NCBI RefSeq assembly: GCF_009498295.1
Contig: NZ_CP040813.1
Location: 310,001-374,000, forward strand
Direction: 5' to 3'
Source: Oceanihabitans sp. IOP_32
GTDB lineage: Bacteria; Bacteroidota; Bacteroidia; Flavobacteriales; Flavobacteriaceae
Length of the DNA stretch: 64,000 nt
Part shown: piece after piece, positions 54,769 to 64,000 of the stretch
Layout: each line of letters begins with the position of its first letter
Position numbering within the stretch: the first letter of the stretch is position 1
Notes under the pieces: generated by a model
The model's input: only the letters and a program-made list of their open reading frames with translations
Database searches by the model: none
What the model was told of the DNA's origin: nothing
Made by a program: the position numbers and the translations under genes

Positions 54769-56391
54769 TTAATTGACTTCTAAAGCTGTAAATTTAAAAA
54801 TTTCTCCGTTAAACAAACCTTTATCACTTAATTTTAAAGCAGGAATGACTAATAATGCCATAAACGACAAGGTCATAAACGGTGCACTAAGTGTACTACC
54901 TAATTGTTTGGCCATTGTATCTAGTGCTTCGTATTGTTTACCAACAGTCTCACCGCTTTTATCACTCATTATACCCGCAACGGGAAGTGGTAGAATTTTT
55001 TCTTCGGAATGGGAAACTGCAGCTATACCACCTTTATTATTAATTAATAAATTTACAGCTTGGCAAATGGCTTCATCGGAAACACCAACGGCAATTATAT
55101 TATGAGAATCGTGAGCAACAGACGAGGCGATGGCACCAGTTTTTAATCCAAAATTTTTCACAAAGGCTATGGCTGGTTTTTCATTTTGATATCGATTAAC
55201 AACCGCCATTTTTAATAAGTCTTTTTCAACATTAGACACTAAATTCCCGTCTTTAATTGAAGCTACTTCAACACGTTCGTTTGTCACTAATTGGCCTTCT
55301 AAAGCTTCAATAACTCGAATTTGTTGTGCTGAAGATTCAAATCTAAAATCTGAAACTTTCTTTTTGTTGCAATCAAAATTATTTAACAATTCGATTGAAA
55401 CAGCGTCAATTAAAGCTGTATTATTATTAAAAACTAAGTTTCCGCTTATAAAAGTTTGCAGGGTGTTAAAATCCTTTAAATCTTCTACTATAATACAATC
55501 GGCATCATCTCCTTCTTGTAATAAACCAACTTCTAGATTATAGTGTTTTACCGGATTTACACAGGCCACTTGCAGCACTTTTAAAACGTCCATTCCTTTG
55601 GCCACAGCTCTGGCGCAAAGCTTATTAATATGGTTATCTAATAAATCGTCTGGATGCTTATCATCACTACAAAACATCATGTTTTCAAAATGTTTTGGAA
55701 GCAAATCAATTAAAGCTTCAAAATTTTTGGCAGCACTACCTTCGCGAATTAAAATCTTCATGCCTTTTTGCAGTTTTTCTAAGGCTTCATCAAAAGTGAA
55801 ACATTCATGATCTGTAGAAATCCCAGCATTTATATATTTTGTAATGTTATCACCTCTTAATCCTGGTGCATGACCATCAATAGGTTTGTTATAATGTTTT
55901 GCCCAGGCTATTTTGTTCAAAACCTCATCATCATCAAACAAAACTCCAGGGTAATTCATCATCTCTGCCAGATATTTAATGTCTGGGTTTTCAAGAAGTT
56001 TTTTAATCGCCTCGGCATTTATTACTGCTCCTGCTGTTTCAAATGCAGTTGCTGGAACACATGATGGCGCCCCAAAATTAAATTTAAAAGGCGTCTGTTT
56101 TCCGTTTGCAATCATAAACTCCACACCTTTTACACCTAGCACATTTGCAATTTCATGAGGATCTGAAACCGTTGCCACCGTGCCATGAGTTACCGCTATA
56201 CGCGCAAACTCACTGGGAACAAGCATAGAACTTTCAATATGTATATGGGCATCGATAAAACCAGGCAGTATAAAATGATTCACATTATGGCTTTTTTCTG
56301 TAACAGATTTAATTTTGTCGTTTTCAATTAAAACCTCCCCTTTAAAAATGCGTTTATTAACAACATCGACTATGTTTCCTTGTAATTTCAT
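54769..56391 (-). CDS. ade: Adenine deaminase
   Basis: The 540-residue amidohydrolase converts adenine to hypoxanthine. [14 protein letters not shown] near 60 gives the metal-binding His pair and the adenine-deaminase-specific Glu. [19 protein letters not shown] (about 172) and [11 protein letters not shown] (about 243) add further metal ligands. The C-terminal domain with [15 protein letters not shown] is typical. Full length. Confidence 0.95.
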   Translation of the reverse strand: MKLQGNIVDVVNKRIFKGEVLIENDKIKSVTEKSHNVNHFILPGFIDAHIHIESSMLVPSEFARIAVTHGTVATVSDPHEIANVLGVKGVEFMIANGKQTPFKFNFGAPSCVPATAFETAGAVINAEAIKKLLENPDIKYLAEMMNYPGVLFDDDEVLNKIAWAKHYNKPIDGHAPGLRGDNITKYINAGISTDHECFTFDEALEKLQKGMKILIREGSAAKNFEALIDLLPKHFENMMFCSDDKHPDDLLDNHINKLCARAVAKGMDVLKVLQVACVNPVKHYNLEVGLLQEGDDADCIIVEDLKDFNTLQTFISGNLVFNNNTALIDAVSIELLNNFDCNKKKVSDFRFESSAQQIRVIEALEGQLVTNERVEVASIKDGNLVSNVEKDLLKMAVVNRYQNEKPAIAFVKNFGLKTGAIASSVAHDSHNIIAVGVSDEAICQAVNLLINNKGGIAAVSHSEEKILPLPVAGIMSDKSGETVGKQYEALDTMAKQLGSTLSAPFMTLSFMALLVIPALKLSDKGLFNGEIFKFTALEVN

Positions 56392-56429
56392 ATGTATTCA
56401 TGCTCTGGACGCATGGCTTTTAAATGGTC

Positions 56430-57740
56430 TTATTTTAAGCTTATTTTCAAAATCTGTTTTGTTTTATCGGTGACTTTAAAACGATTATCTGCTCTTCTAC
56501 CAATTACCCAAACAATATCGTTTTGCGAGCACAATAACCAAACCTTTTCTTTGTCTAAAAGCGACAGCTTTTCATCTTTAAAGTACTTACTTAATTTTTT
56601 CTTCCCTTGCATTCCAAAGGGATAAAAGGTATCGCCTTCCTGCCACTTCCTGACGCTTAAGGGAAAACTTAAGCGATCTTGATCTACATAGATAGTATGG
56701 CTTTGATTTACAGAAATAGCATCTACTTCTTTAAAAAATAGGGTTCCGAAAGAGGTTTTAACAGGCTGCTCTTTTTCTGTAATTAAAATAAACGCACTTT
56801 CTTCCCGCTCTATTTCACTTAACAAGAGATGGGTTCTATCTTTTAATAATCGATGTGTTTTTGAAAAGACTTGTTTTCCAGACTGTGCGTCTAAAAGCTT
56901 TAAAATATCGTCCCATGCTGTAAATCCATATGCTTTAAAAACTTCGTATAAATAAGCTTTTGAATTATTCACTTTTTTAAATTCTGAAATCTTAAATGCG
57001 ATGTGATTAGCATCTATTTTAACAATAGCACGCTTTAAAACGGCATTTACACTCTCGTCTACAATAGCGGCTGTATCGTTTAAATGACTAAGCGTATTTT
57101 GAAAATTTTGTAGAAATTGTGGATTCACTTCTTTTAACATAGGAATCACATCGTGTCGTATTTTATTTCGCAAATATTTTGTTGAAGCATTAGTAATATC
57201 TTCTTGCCATTTTAAATTTTTCGTTTGGGCATAAGCTTCAATCGCTGCTCTAGAAAATGGTAATAAAGGCCTAACTAATTTATTGTTAATAACCGGAATC
57301 CCGGTTAAACCTTCTAAACCGGTACCACGGGACAGATTAATTAAAAAGGTTTCTAAATTATCGTCGGCATGATGCCCTGTAAGAATATAATCGAATTGCA
57401 ATTGTTCCGCAAGGTCTTCAAACCAAGTATAACGCAACTCTCGAGCCGCCATTTGTATTGATATTTTATTTTGTTTAGCGAAATCTTGGGTATCAAAACG
57501 TTCTATAAAAACTTCTAAATCTAAATGTTCGGCTAAATCTAAAACGAAGGCTTCATCGGCATCACTTTCTTTTCCTCTTAAATTAAAATTACAATGTATT
57601 AAGGTGATATCTAATGGTATTTGGCGGCATAAATGGGTTAATACCACACTATCTACACCTCCAGAAATGGCAATTAACAGTTTGCTACCTTTAAGAAAAG
57701 ACAGCGTATTATTGATATGATTTTGGAATTGTTCTTGCAC
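56430..57740 (-). CDS. tilS: tRNA(Ile)-lysidine synthetase
   Basis: The 436-residue enzyme modifies C34 of tRNA-Ile to lysidine. The PP-loop motif is LLIAISGGVDSVVLTHL near 22, HCNFNLRGKESDADEAF near 49 and GHHADDNLETFLINLSRGTG near 121 are family features, and the C-terminal TilS domains follow. The start is GTG, supported by the perfect -7 box only a few bases upstream, which implies a leaderless mRNA. Confidence 0.95.
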   Translation of the reverse strand: MQEQFQNHINNTLSFLKGSKLLIAISGGVDSVVLTHLCRQIPLDITLIHCNFNLRGKESDADEAFVLDLAEHLDLEVFIERFDTQDFAKQNKISIQMAARELRYTWFEDLAEQLQFDYILTGHHADDNLETFLINLSRGTGLEGLTGIPVINNKLVRPLLPFSRAAIEAYAQTKNLKWQEDITNASTKYLRNKIRHDVIPMLKEVNPQFLQNFQNTLSHLNDTAAIVDESVNAVLKRAIVKIDANHIAFKISEFKKVNNSKAYLYEVFKAYGFTAWDDILKLLDAQSGKQVFSKTHRLLKDRTHLLLSEIEREESAFILITEKEQPVKTSFGTLFFKEVDAISVNQSHTIYVDQDRLSFPLSVRKWQEGDTFYPFGMQGKKKLSKYFKDEKLSLLDKEKVWLLCSQNDIVWVIGRRADNRFKVTDKTKQILKISLK

Positions 57741-57744
57741 TTTT

Positions 57745-57752
57745 CAAAGTTA
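57745..57752 (-). promoter_or_regulatory. -7 box directly upstream of tilS
   Basis: CAAAGTTA on the plus strand is TAACTTTG on the minus strand, a full match. It is 4 nt from the GTG start of tilS, so the transcript would begin at or just inside the start codon. Confidence 0.5.
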
Positions 57753-57864
57753 ATATTTATTTCATCGCACAAAGGCGCAAAGGTGTAAAGTTTTATAGGT
57801 CTTGTTTTAGCTCTATAAATCTAGATATAAACCTATGTTAGCAACTTAAACTTATCAAATGATT

Positions 57865-59166
57865 TTAATGCTGTAAAACCTCATGCATCGCTTTGGCTTT
57901 TACTAAACATTCTTCGTACTCTTTTAAGGGATCACTTTTTGATGTTATGGCACTGCCCACAGAAAATGAAATGTATTTTTGGGTGTGATTGTATAAAATA
58001 CTGCGTATCACTACGTTAAAATCGAAATCACCACGGGGTGTAATATAGCCCACTGCTCCAGAATATAAACCACGTTTGGTTTCTTCTAAATTTTCAATGA
58101 TTTTCATTGCCGAAATTTTGGGCGCACCCGTCATACTCCCCATAGGGAACGTACTCTTTATAACATCAATAGGATGCGTGTTTTCTTCAATTTGCGATGT
58201 AACGGTCGATATCATTTGATGGACTTGATCAAAACTATATACTTTACATAATTCTTCAACTTTTACACTTCCTTTTACTGCTGTTTTAGATAAATCGTTA
58301 CGCACCAAATCGACAATCATAATATTTTCGCTACGCTCCTTTTCATCTTTTGCTAAATCGTTTTTTAACAATTCATCATCTTCAAAATTGTGAGATCGCC
58401 TTGCTGTGCCTTTTATAGGCTGAGAAATAATAGTGTTTTGGTCTTTTTTTAAATAGCGCTCTGGTGAAGCCGATAATACATACTTATCGCTAGATTTTAA
58501 AAATGTGGCAAATGGCGCATTAGAAATAGCATTGAGTTTACGGTAAATTTCTAATGGATTTATAAGGCTATTTTCGGCATAAAACTCCATGCAAAAATTA
58601 GCTTCATAAATATCTCCACGGTTTATATTGGCCAGCATATTATTTACTTTTTCCAAATAGGCCGCCTTGCTAATGCGTTGATGTATTTTGAAGTTATCCC
58701 CTTTGTTTTTAAAAGGAATAGCCCCTTGGTCTTGATAACTTGTAATGTCTTTTAAGTCGGAATCAAATTCATCGTCGACAGCTTTTAAATATTGAATGTC
58801 AACTTGATTACCTTTAAAAATAAATATTTTTTTAGGTTGAAAAAAAAACAAATCAGGAAATTCTAAGCCATCGTAATTCTTAGAGCTTAAAACCTCAACA
58901 TCATTTTTTAAATCGTAGGCCAAATACCCAAAAATCCAATCGTTTACCAAGCTTTGATAATCTTTTAATTTTTCAAATCCATCATAAAAATCGGTTTTAA
59001 TACTTGTAAACGCATCAACGGCCAAAATGGCATCGAAACTAGAGTGATTTTGCTCGTAGTTATTGGAGTCTAACCAAACAACATCGTCAAATTGCTGCGC
59101 CCAAGCCAATAGCTGGACTTTAAAATTTTTTACTGATGTGGTTTTATGGTGAAAAGTTGTTCTCAA
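57865..59166 (-). CDS. pabB: Aminodeoxychorismate synthase component I
   Basis: The 433-residue chorismate enzyme has SQPIKGTARR near 275, whose Lys in PIKGT marks aminodeoxychorismate synthase rather than anthranilate synthase (PIAGT), and FPMGSMTGAPKISAMKI near 370, with SVGSAITSKSDP near the end. It supplies p-aminobenzoate for folate. I use the TTG at 59166 as start: the upstream open-frame limit at 59187 overlaps the -7 box TTTG at 59185-59192 and so cannot be in the mRNA. Confidence 0.92.
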   Translation of the reverse strand: MRTTFHHKTTSVKNFKVQLLAWAQQFDDVVWLDSNNYEQNHSSFDAILAVDAFTSIKTDFYDGFEKLKDYQSLVNDWIFGYLAYDLKNDVEVLSSKNYDGLEFPDLFFFQPKKIFIFKGNQVDIQYLKAVDDEFDSDLKDITSYQDQGAIPFKNKGDNFKIHQRISKAAYLEKVNNMLANINRGDIYEANFCMEFYAENSLINPLEIYRKLNAISNAPFATFLKSSDKYVLSASPERYLKKDQNTIISQPIKGTARRSHNFEDDELLKNDLAKDEKERSENIMIVDLVRNDLSKTAVKGSVKVEELCKVYSFDQVHQMISTVTSQIEENTHPIDVIKSTFPMGSMTGAPKISAMKIIENLEETKRGLYSGAVGYITPRGDFDFNVVIRSILYNHTQKYISFSVGSAITSKSDPLKEYEECLVKAKAMHEVLQH

Positions 59167-59184
59167 TAAGAAAATTTTTATGTG

Positions 59185-59192
59185 CAAAGTTA
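59185..59192 (-). promoter_or_regulatory. -7 box that sets the pabB start
   Basis: CAAAGTTA (TAACTTTG on the minus strand) matches fully and overlaps the TTG at 59187. A start near 59178 is predicted, leaving the TTG at 59166 as the first usable start. Confidence 0.55.
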
Positions 59193-59251
59193 CTTAGAAT
59201 ACTTAAAAAAGTATGAGTTTTGTGGCTTGAAGTGATTAAAATATAATTCTT

Positions 59252-60142
59252 ATGCACGTTTTACAAAACACTAAACTAAAAATAGCCGTAAAATCTATTG
59301 GAGCGGAGCTTTGTGAGATCGCTTCTGTAAAACATAAAACAGCATTTATGTGGGATGCCAATCCTGAAGTTTGGAGTAGCTACGCCCCAAATTTATTCCC
59401 TATTATTGGAGCTTTAAAAAACAACACCTATCTATTTGAAGATAAAACATACCGACTTCCAAAGCACGGTTTTGTTAGGCATAATAAAAAGATAAAACTA
59501 AAAGAACAAACAGAAAACAGCTTGACGTTTTCGTTAATTTATAACAGTGAGTCGCTTAAAAACTATCCGTTTAAGTTTGAGTTTACCCTCACTTATTTAC
59601 TAATTGACAACAAATTAAGCCTTATACACCAGATTACAAATAGAGATGATAAAACCATGTACTTCTCTCTTGGTGGGCATCCCGCTTTTAAGTGTCCTGT
59701 GTTTAAAAATGAAAAATATGACGATTATTTTTTAGAATTTGAATACCCCGAAAACTCTAAAAACCATTTAATTAACACAGAAAGTGGTTTAATTTCCTCT
59801 CACACAGCCCCCTTTTTTAATGCCTCTAACACTGTTGACTTAACCCATGATTTATTTCAAAACGATGCGTTAATTTTTAAAGATCTAAAATCAAAAAAAG
59901 TAAGATTAAAAAGTATTAAAAGTGGTGAAATACTATCGCTTAGCTACCATGATTTCCCGTATTTAGGTATTTGGGCAAAACCTGAAGGCGATTTTGTATG
60001 TATTGAACCTTGGTTGGGTATTGCCGATTATGAAAACACTAACCAAGATTTTAAAAGTAAAGAAGGAATTTTAACATTGCCAGTAAAAGAAACTTTTAAA
60101 GCCTGCTACACTATTGAAGTGCATAATAATCACTTAGTTTAA
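59252..60142 (+). CDS. Aldose 1-epimerase family protein (galactose mutarotase-like)
   Basis: The 296-residue protein starts with IAVKSIGAELCEIASVKHK and contains WSSYAPNLFPIIGALKNNTY, PKHGFVRH with a His and SLGGHPAFKCP, the pattern of the LacX/YeaD-like aldose epimerase group. It may interconvert anomers of sugars or sugar phosphates. It diverges from pabB. Confidence 0.9.
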   Translation: MHVLQNTKLKIAVKSIGAELCEIASVKHKTAFMWDANPEVWSSYAPNLFPIIGALKNNTYLFEDKTYRLPKHGFVRHNKKIKLKEQTENSLTFSLIYNSESLKNYPFKFEFTLTYLLIDNKLSLIHQITNRDDKTMYFSLGGHPAFKCPVFKNEKYDDYFLEFEYPENSKNHLINTESGLISSHTAPFFNASNTVDLTHDLFQNDALIFKDLKSKKVRLKSIKSGEILSLSYHDFPYLGIWAKPEGDFVCIEPWLGIADYENTNQDFKSKEGILTLPVKETFKACYTIEVHNNHLV

Positions 60143-60153
60143 CAAATTAATAG

Positions 60154-60161
60154 TAAATTTG
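60154..60161 (+). promoter_or_regulatory. -7 box of the DEAD-box helicase gene
   Basis: TAAATTTG, full match, 17 bp before the GTG start at 60179. The predicted leader is about 10 nt. Confidence 0.5.
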
Positions 60162-60178
60162 CAGTCTAAAACAAGATT

Positions 60179-61531
60179 GTGACCTTTACAGATTTAAACT
60201 TAAACACACCGCTATATAACGCTTTAGAAGATTTAGGATTTACCACACCTACGCTAATACAGGCCGAGGCTTTTAATGTGGTAGCCTCGGGAAAAGACAT
60301 GGTTGGTATCGCGCAAACCGGTACAGGAAAAACCTTTGCTTATATGCTTCCTATTCTTAAAAACTTAAAATTCTCTACACAAGACAATCCAAGAGTTTTA
60401 GTTTTAGTACCTACACGAGAGCTGGTTGTTCAAGTAGTTGATGAGATTGAAAAACTTTCTAAATATATAAACAATCGTGTTTTAGGTGTGTATGGAGGCA
60501 CTAATATTAACACTCAAAAGCAGGCTATTGCTCAAGGTATTGATATTTTAGTAGCCACTCCTGGTCGTTTATATGATTTGGCTTTAAGTAGAGTATTGCA
60601 ACTTAAATCGATTCAGAAATTAGTGATAGATGAAGTAGATGTGATGCTGGATTTAGGTTTTAGACATCAGCTTATTAACATTTTTGATATCCTTCCTACA
60701 AAACGACAAAACATTATGTTTTCGGCTACGATGACTCAAGATGTAGACGCCTTAATTAGTGATTTCTTTAAAAGCCCCGAGCGTGTATCGATAGCAGTTT
60801 CTGGCACACCTCTAGAAAACATCTCACAAGCACGATTTGATGTGCCTAATTTTTACACTAAAGTTAACTTACTAGTTCATCTTTTACAAGACCGAGAAAC
60901 CTTTAATAAAGTTCTCATTTTTGTGGCTTATAAAAGGATGGCAGACCGCTTATTTGAGAAATTAGACACCATTTTTCATGACGAGCTTTGTGTAATTCAC
61001 TCGAACAAAACTCAAAATTACAGACTGCGAAGTATTGAACAATTTAGAGCAGGTGACAATCGTATTTTAATTGCAACCGATGTGATGGCACGTGGTTTGG
61101 ATATTGACAATATATCTCATGTTATTAATTTTGATACGCCAGACTTTCCTGAAAACTACATGCACCGTATTGGTAGAACTGGCCGTGCAGAACGCAAAGG
61201 TGAAGCGCTTGTTTTTTCTACAGAAAAAGAACAAGAAGCCATTGAAAATATCCAGCAATTAATGCAGATGACCATACCTGTAATAGAGCTTCCTGAAGCC
61301 GTTGAAATCTCAAAAGAACTTATTGAAGAAGAACGCCCGCAAATTAAGGAACGTAACAATCCCAAAAAACGCAGAGATGAAGACGCTCCAGGCCCAGCAT
61401 TTCATGAAAAATCTAAAAAAAATTTAAAAGAAAACTTGGGAGGATCTTATAAGTTTAAAATTGCTGCGAAATACAAAAAACCTAAAACACGTGGCGATAA
61501 AAATTACAATAGAAGAAATAAGAGAAAATGA
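60179..61531 (+). CDS. DEAD-box ATP-dependent RNA helicase
   Basis: The 450-residue helicase starts with GTG. Motifs in order are Q motif TPTLIQAEAF, Walker A AQTGTGKT, PTRELVVQV, ATPGRLYDLA, DEVD (a variant of DEAD) in LVIDEVDVMLDLGF, SAT, RILIATDVMARGLDI and HRIGRTGRAERKG. The C-terminal 80 residues are basic (KKRRDEDAP, KYKKPKTRGDKNYNRRNKRK), consistent with RNA binding. It probably remodels rRNA or mRNA, for example in cold or stress growth. Confidence 0.95.
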   Translation: MTFTDLNLNTPLYNALEDLGFTTPTLIQAEAFNVVASGKDMVGIAQTGTGKTFAYMLPILKNLKFSTQDNPRVLVLVPTRELVVQVVDEIEKLSKYINNRVLGVYGGTNINTQKQAIAQGIDILVATPGRLYDLALSRVLQLKSIQKLVIDEVDVMLDLGFRHQLINIFDILPTKRQNIMFSATMTQDVDALISDFFKSPERVSIAVSGTPLENISQARFDVPNFYTKVNLLVHLLQDRETFNKVLIFVAYKRMADRLFEKLDTIFHDELCVIHSNKTQNYRLRSIEQFRAGDNRILIATDVMARGLDIDNISHVINFDTPDFPENYMHRIGRTGRAERKGEALVFSTEKEQEAIENIQQLMQMTIPVIELPEAVEISKELIEEERPQIKERNNPKKRRDEDAPGPAFHEKSKKNLKENLGGSYKFKIAAKYKKPKTRGDKNYNRRNKRK

Positions 61532-61622
61532 TTTTAAGACATCTCAATTCATTTAAAGATTCGGTCTAACATTTTTTTTAACTTTTAACTTTCATTTATC
61601 TTCGCAAACAAAAATAATAGAT

Positions 61623-62573
61623 ATGAGTATACTTTTGGTTGTACTTGGTTTTGTACTCTTAGTAGTTGGAGGCGAGTATTTAGTAAGGTCTTCGGTAGCA
61701 TTGTCATTTAAGTTTAACATCTCTAAAATGGTGATAGGTATGACGGTGGTGTCCTTTGCAACTTCGGTACCAGAACTATTGGTAAGCTTACAAGCCGCAC
61801 TATCAGGCTCTCCAGCAATCGCCATAAATAACGTAGTAGGCTCAAACATTGCCAATATTGGATTGGTTTTAGGGGTAACGGCAATGGTAGGTTCTATAGC
61901 TGTAGATAAATCATTCTACAAACTCAACTGGCCAGTAATGATGCTGTTTTCTGTTGCTTTATATTTTTTTCTCCGTAACGACAGTAAGTTATCTCCACTA
62001 GAAGGTGCGATTTTATTTGCTGGCCTTATTTTATTTCTACTCGTATTAATTAGAAATATTAAGAAAGATAATAATGTAGAAGAGGTTGACGAAAGTTTAG
62101 CCATTGTTTCAAATTTTAAAATAATTATGTGGTTAGTTATTGGGGGCTTATCACTATATTTTGGAAGTGATTGGCTTGTTATTGGCGCCAAAGACATCGC
62201 GATTTCTATTGGTGTAAGCGAAGCAGTTATAGGTATATCATTAATTGCAATCGGGACCAGCGTACCAGAATTAGCAGCTTCTGTAATTGCTGCCGCAAAA
62301 CAGGAAAAAGCAATTTCTTTAGGAAATCTAATCGGTTCAAATATTTTTAACATCGGCTCTGTTTTAGGACTAACTGCCATAGTAAAAACCATTCCTGTAA
62401 CAGAACCTTCCATATTAAAAAGTGATATTTTCTGGATGCTTGGGTTTTCGGCCGTTCTTTTACCCATGATTTTTATAGGCAAGAAAATGCAAATTAGCAG
62501 AGCAAAAGGCTTCTTACTTGTTTTTGCTTATGGCATATTTATGTTTTTGGTGTTTACCAACGGGAAGTTTTAA
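61623..62573 (+). CDS. Calcium/sodium antiporter (CaCA family, YrbG-like)
   Basis: The 316-residue protein has about ten membrane helices and two alpha-repeats: VVSFATSVPELLVSLQAALS near 43 and AIGTSVPELAASVIAAAKQE near 220, followed by GNLIGSNIFNIGSVLG. These carry the ion-binding Glu residues. A -7-like box TATCTTCG (61597-61604) is 18 bp upstream of the ATG. Confidence 0.94.
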   Translation: MSILLVVLGFVLLVVGGEYLVRSSVALSFKFNISKMVIGMTVVSFATSVPELLVSLQAALSGSPAIAINNVVGSNIANIGLVLGVTAMVGSIAVDKSFYKLNWPVMMLFSVALYFFLRNDSKLSPLEGAILFAGLILFLLVLIRNIKKDNNVEEVDESLAIVSNFKIIMWLVIGGLSLYFGSDWLVIGAKDIAISIGVSEAVIGISLIAIGTSVPELAASVIAAAKQEKAISLGNLIGSNIFNIGSVLGLTAIVKTIPVTEPSILKSDIFWMLGFSAVLLPMIFIGKKMQISRAKGFLLVFAYGIFMFLVFTNGKF

Positions 62574-63097
62574 AAACAACACGCTTTTCTATTTAAGAGA
62601 ACATGATGTATTTAGTTTTTAATGCTAATTTATGATAGACTCTAATAAGTTTCTGTTATAAAATATAAAATCACCGACATATATATTTTTAATTTACAGC
62701 CATTTATAATCCGTTTTTAAATACGGTAGCTTTTATATCTCTTCACTTTAATATTTTGTAAAATTAAGCATAAATTTAGTACAACGATTTTCTTACTAAA
62801 GGCCCTATTTTGATTTTACAACAATCCAATTTATTTAAGAACATTGCCCTATTTTCAAAACTCACCTCCTACTTGTTTTTGCCTTAATTTTATAGGGGTG
62901 ATTTTATAAATTTTCGTTTTTACCTATACACACCCCTGATTTTTAATACCCAATTCATCAAAAAACCCTTGTTTTTACAGTAAATCGAAAAAAATATTGA
63001 AAATTTAGTTTCTATTTTAGTTTTTTTTCAAACCAAGTTCCTATTTTTGTTACTCAATCTTGTTATATCATGATGTAACAAACTAAAAATCTAATAC
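62574..63097. other. Long AT-rich intergenic region upstream of glnN
   Basis: The 524-bp gap has no ORF I can support. It contains a 7-bp inverted repeat (AGGGGTG 62894-62900, CACCCCT 62931-62937), the -7 box TATTTTTG (63042-63049) and the palindrome at 63060-63081. Its length suggests complex nitrogen control of the glutamine synthetase gene. Confidence 0.5.
63042..63081 (+). promoter_or_regulatory. glnN promoter box and overlapping 22-nt palindrome
   Basis: TATTTTTG (63042-63049) fully matches the -7 consensus. Bases 63060-63081 form an inverted repeat (TTGTTATATCAT / ATGATGTAACAA, arms of 11 with one mismatch) at or just after the predicted transcript start and 16 bp before the ATG. A dimeric regulator bound here would act as a repressor. 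Confidence 0.5.
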
Positions 63098-64000
63098 ATG
63101 TCGACCTTAAGATTTCATGCCATTAAAAAATCGTTAGCCTCTAAACCTGTTCCTGTAGACGAAACAGAAAGACGTTCTGATATGTTTGGCAGAAACGTAT
63201 TTAACGAGAGTTCAATGCGTCAATATTTAACAAAAGATGCCTTTAATGGTGTGATGGATGCCATAAAATTTGGAAAAAAAATAGATCGGAATATAGCAGA
63301 CCAAGTAGCCGCTTCAATGAAAGATTGGGCTTTATCGAAGGGTGTTACGCACTATACCCATTGGTTTCAGCCTTTAACAGGAGGAACTGCAGAGAAACAC
63401 GATGCTTTTTTTGAAACTGTTGGAGATGGTATGGCGATTGAAAAATTTGGAGGCACACAATTAGTTCAGCAAGAACCTGATGCCTCTAGTTTTCCTAGTG
63501 GCGGTATTAGAAACACTTTTGAGGCACGTGGCTATACGGCCTGGGACCCCACTTCTCCTGCATTTATTTACCGTACAACCCTTTGTATTCCAACTATTTT
63601 TGTGGCTTATACAGGTGAGGCTTTGGACCATAAAACACCACTTTTAAAAGCTTTACATGCGGTTGACAAGGCGGCAACTGCAGTTTGTAAATATTTTGAC
63701 AAAAACGTAAAAAAAGTATCGACTTCTTTGGGTTGGGAACAAGAATATTTCTTGATAGATAAAACGTTGGCCGCATCACGACCAGACATCACCCTAACGG
63801 GTAGAACATTGCTTGGTCACTCTTCTGCCAAAGGACAACAATTAGACGATCATTATTTTGGATCCATACCAAGCAGAGCTTTAAATTACATGCGTGATTT
63901 AGAAATGGAATGTATGCTTCTTGGTATTCCTGCAAAAACCAGACACAACGAAGTGGCTCCAAACCAATTTGAACTTGCCCCAATTTTTGAAGAAGCGAAT
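63098..64000 (+). CDS. glnN: Glutamine synthetase type III (3' truncated by window edge)
   Basis: A 301-codon frame runs from the ATG at 63098 to the last base with no stop. The GSIII features are the start [36 protein letters not shown] near 85, [27 protein letters not shown] near 130, [14 protein letters not shown] near 207, and [20 protein letters not shown] near 280. The enzyme makes glutamine from glutamate and ammonia. The rest of the gene is outside. Confidence 0.97.
   Translation, partial: MSTLRFHAIKKSLASKPVPVDETERRSDMFGRNVFNESSMRQYLTKDAFNGVMDAIKFGKKIDRNIADQVAASMKDWALSKGVTHYTHWFQPLTGGTAEKHDAFFETVGDGMAIEKFGGTQLVQQEPDASSFPSGGIRNTFEARGYTAWDPTSPAFIYRTTLCIPTIFVAYTGEALDHKTPLLKALHAVDKAATAVCKYFDKNVKKVSTSLGWEQEYFLIDKTLAASRPDITLTGRTLLGHSSAKGQQLDDHYFGSIPSRALNYMRDLEMECMLLGIPAKTRHNEVAPNQFELAPIFEEAN

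Noticed and set aside
59167-59187. Extended N terminus of PabB from the TTG at 59187
   Set aside because: The codon lies within the -7 promoter box, so it would not be in the mRNA.
60600-60660. DEVD instead of DEAD as a sign of a defective helicase
   Set aside because: DExD variants are common in active helicases and all other motifs are intact.
1-64000. tRNA, rRNA, CRISPR arrays, prophage or intact insertion sequences
   Set aside because: Searched by eye on both strands; no cloverleaf, rRNA core, regularly spaced repeat or transposase was found.

Overview
The window is 64 kb of a low-GC chromosome from the Bacteroidota, most probably a marine or environmental Flavobacteriaceae. The evidence is gene content (threonine operon of thrA fusion, thrB and thrC; GSIII glutamine synthetase; bifunctional NnrDE; RimO; many short-signal lipoproteins), weak or absent Shine-Dalgarno sequences, and many promoters with the Bacteroidota -7 element TAnnTTTG. 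No rRNA, tRNA, CRISPR array or intact insertion sequence was seen.

Layout. 1-4783: partial Fe(II)/2OG oxygenase, SUI1-like factor, DUF1835 protein, nucleoside phosphorylase, cytosolic solute-binding-type protein and a TlpA thioredoxin lipoprotein, closed by a long bidirectional terminator. 4865-6400: NnrDE (minus). 6587-11795: thrABC, with a possible leader ORF. 11929-15118: CrtA-like monooxygenase, RimO and an L,D-transpeptidase lipoprotein. 15282-51201: a long stress/envelope island holding a universal stress protein, a PAS-only membrane protein, a TolC-HlyD-MacB type efflux operon, glucokinase, a gene broken by an in-frame TAG, an AhpD-like protein with FtsH, a PepSY-lipoprotein/HdeD/TspO/HtrA/phospholipid operon, a NimA-like flavoprotein, a baeRF protein, a sigma-like protein with a CbpA-type DnaJ, MscS, two SDRs and a lactonase/alcohol dehydrogenase/SSADH operon. 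51231-64000: housekeeping genes (ComM/YifB, cupin, YheT hydrolase, adenine deaminase, TilS, PabB, aldose epimerase, DEAD-box helicase, Na/Ca exchanger) and the first 301 codons of glutamine synthetase III.

Main discovery. The island appears to be one regulon. Nine intergenic copies of a Crp/Fnr-like palindrome, TGAY-N4-ATCA, lie upstream of its transcription units. In almost every case exactly 23 bp separate the palindrome from a TAnnTTTG-type -7 box. At three divergent gene pairs one palindrome has a -7 box 23 bp away on both sides. This geometry would place an activator near -42 (class II position). The members (stress protein, proteases, chaperone, efflux, AhpD-like, NimA-like, lactonase pathway) recall oxygen-limitation or nitrosative-stress regulons such as those of ANR/FNR or DosR, but the regulator is not in the window and the signal is an inference.

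How the genes would work together: USP and PAS proteins for sensing and signalling, FtsH/HtrA/DnaJ for membrane and protein quality control, MacB-type efflux, HdeD/TspO/MscS and lipid enzymes for envelope homeostasis, and the lactonase-ADH-SSADH set for turning a lactone into succinate.
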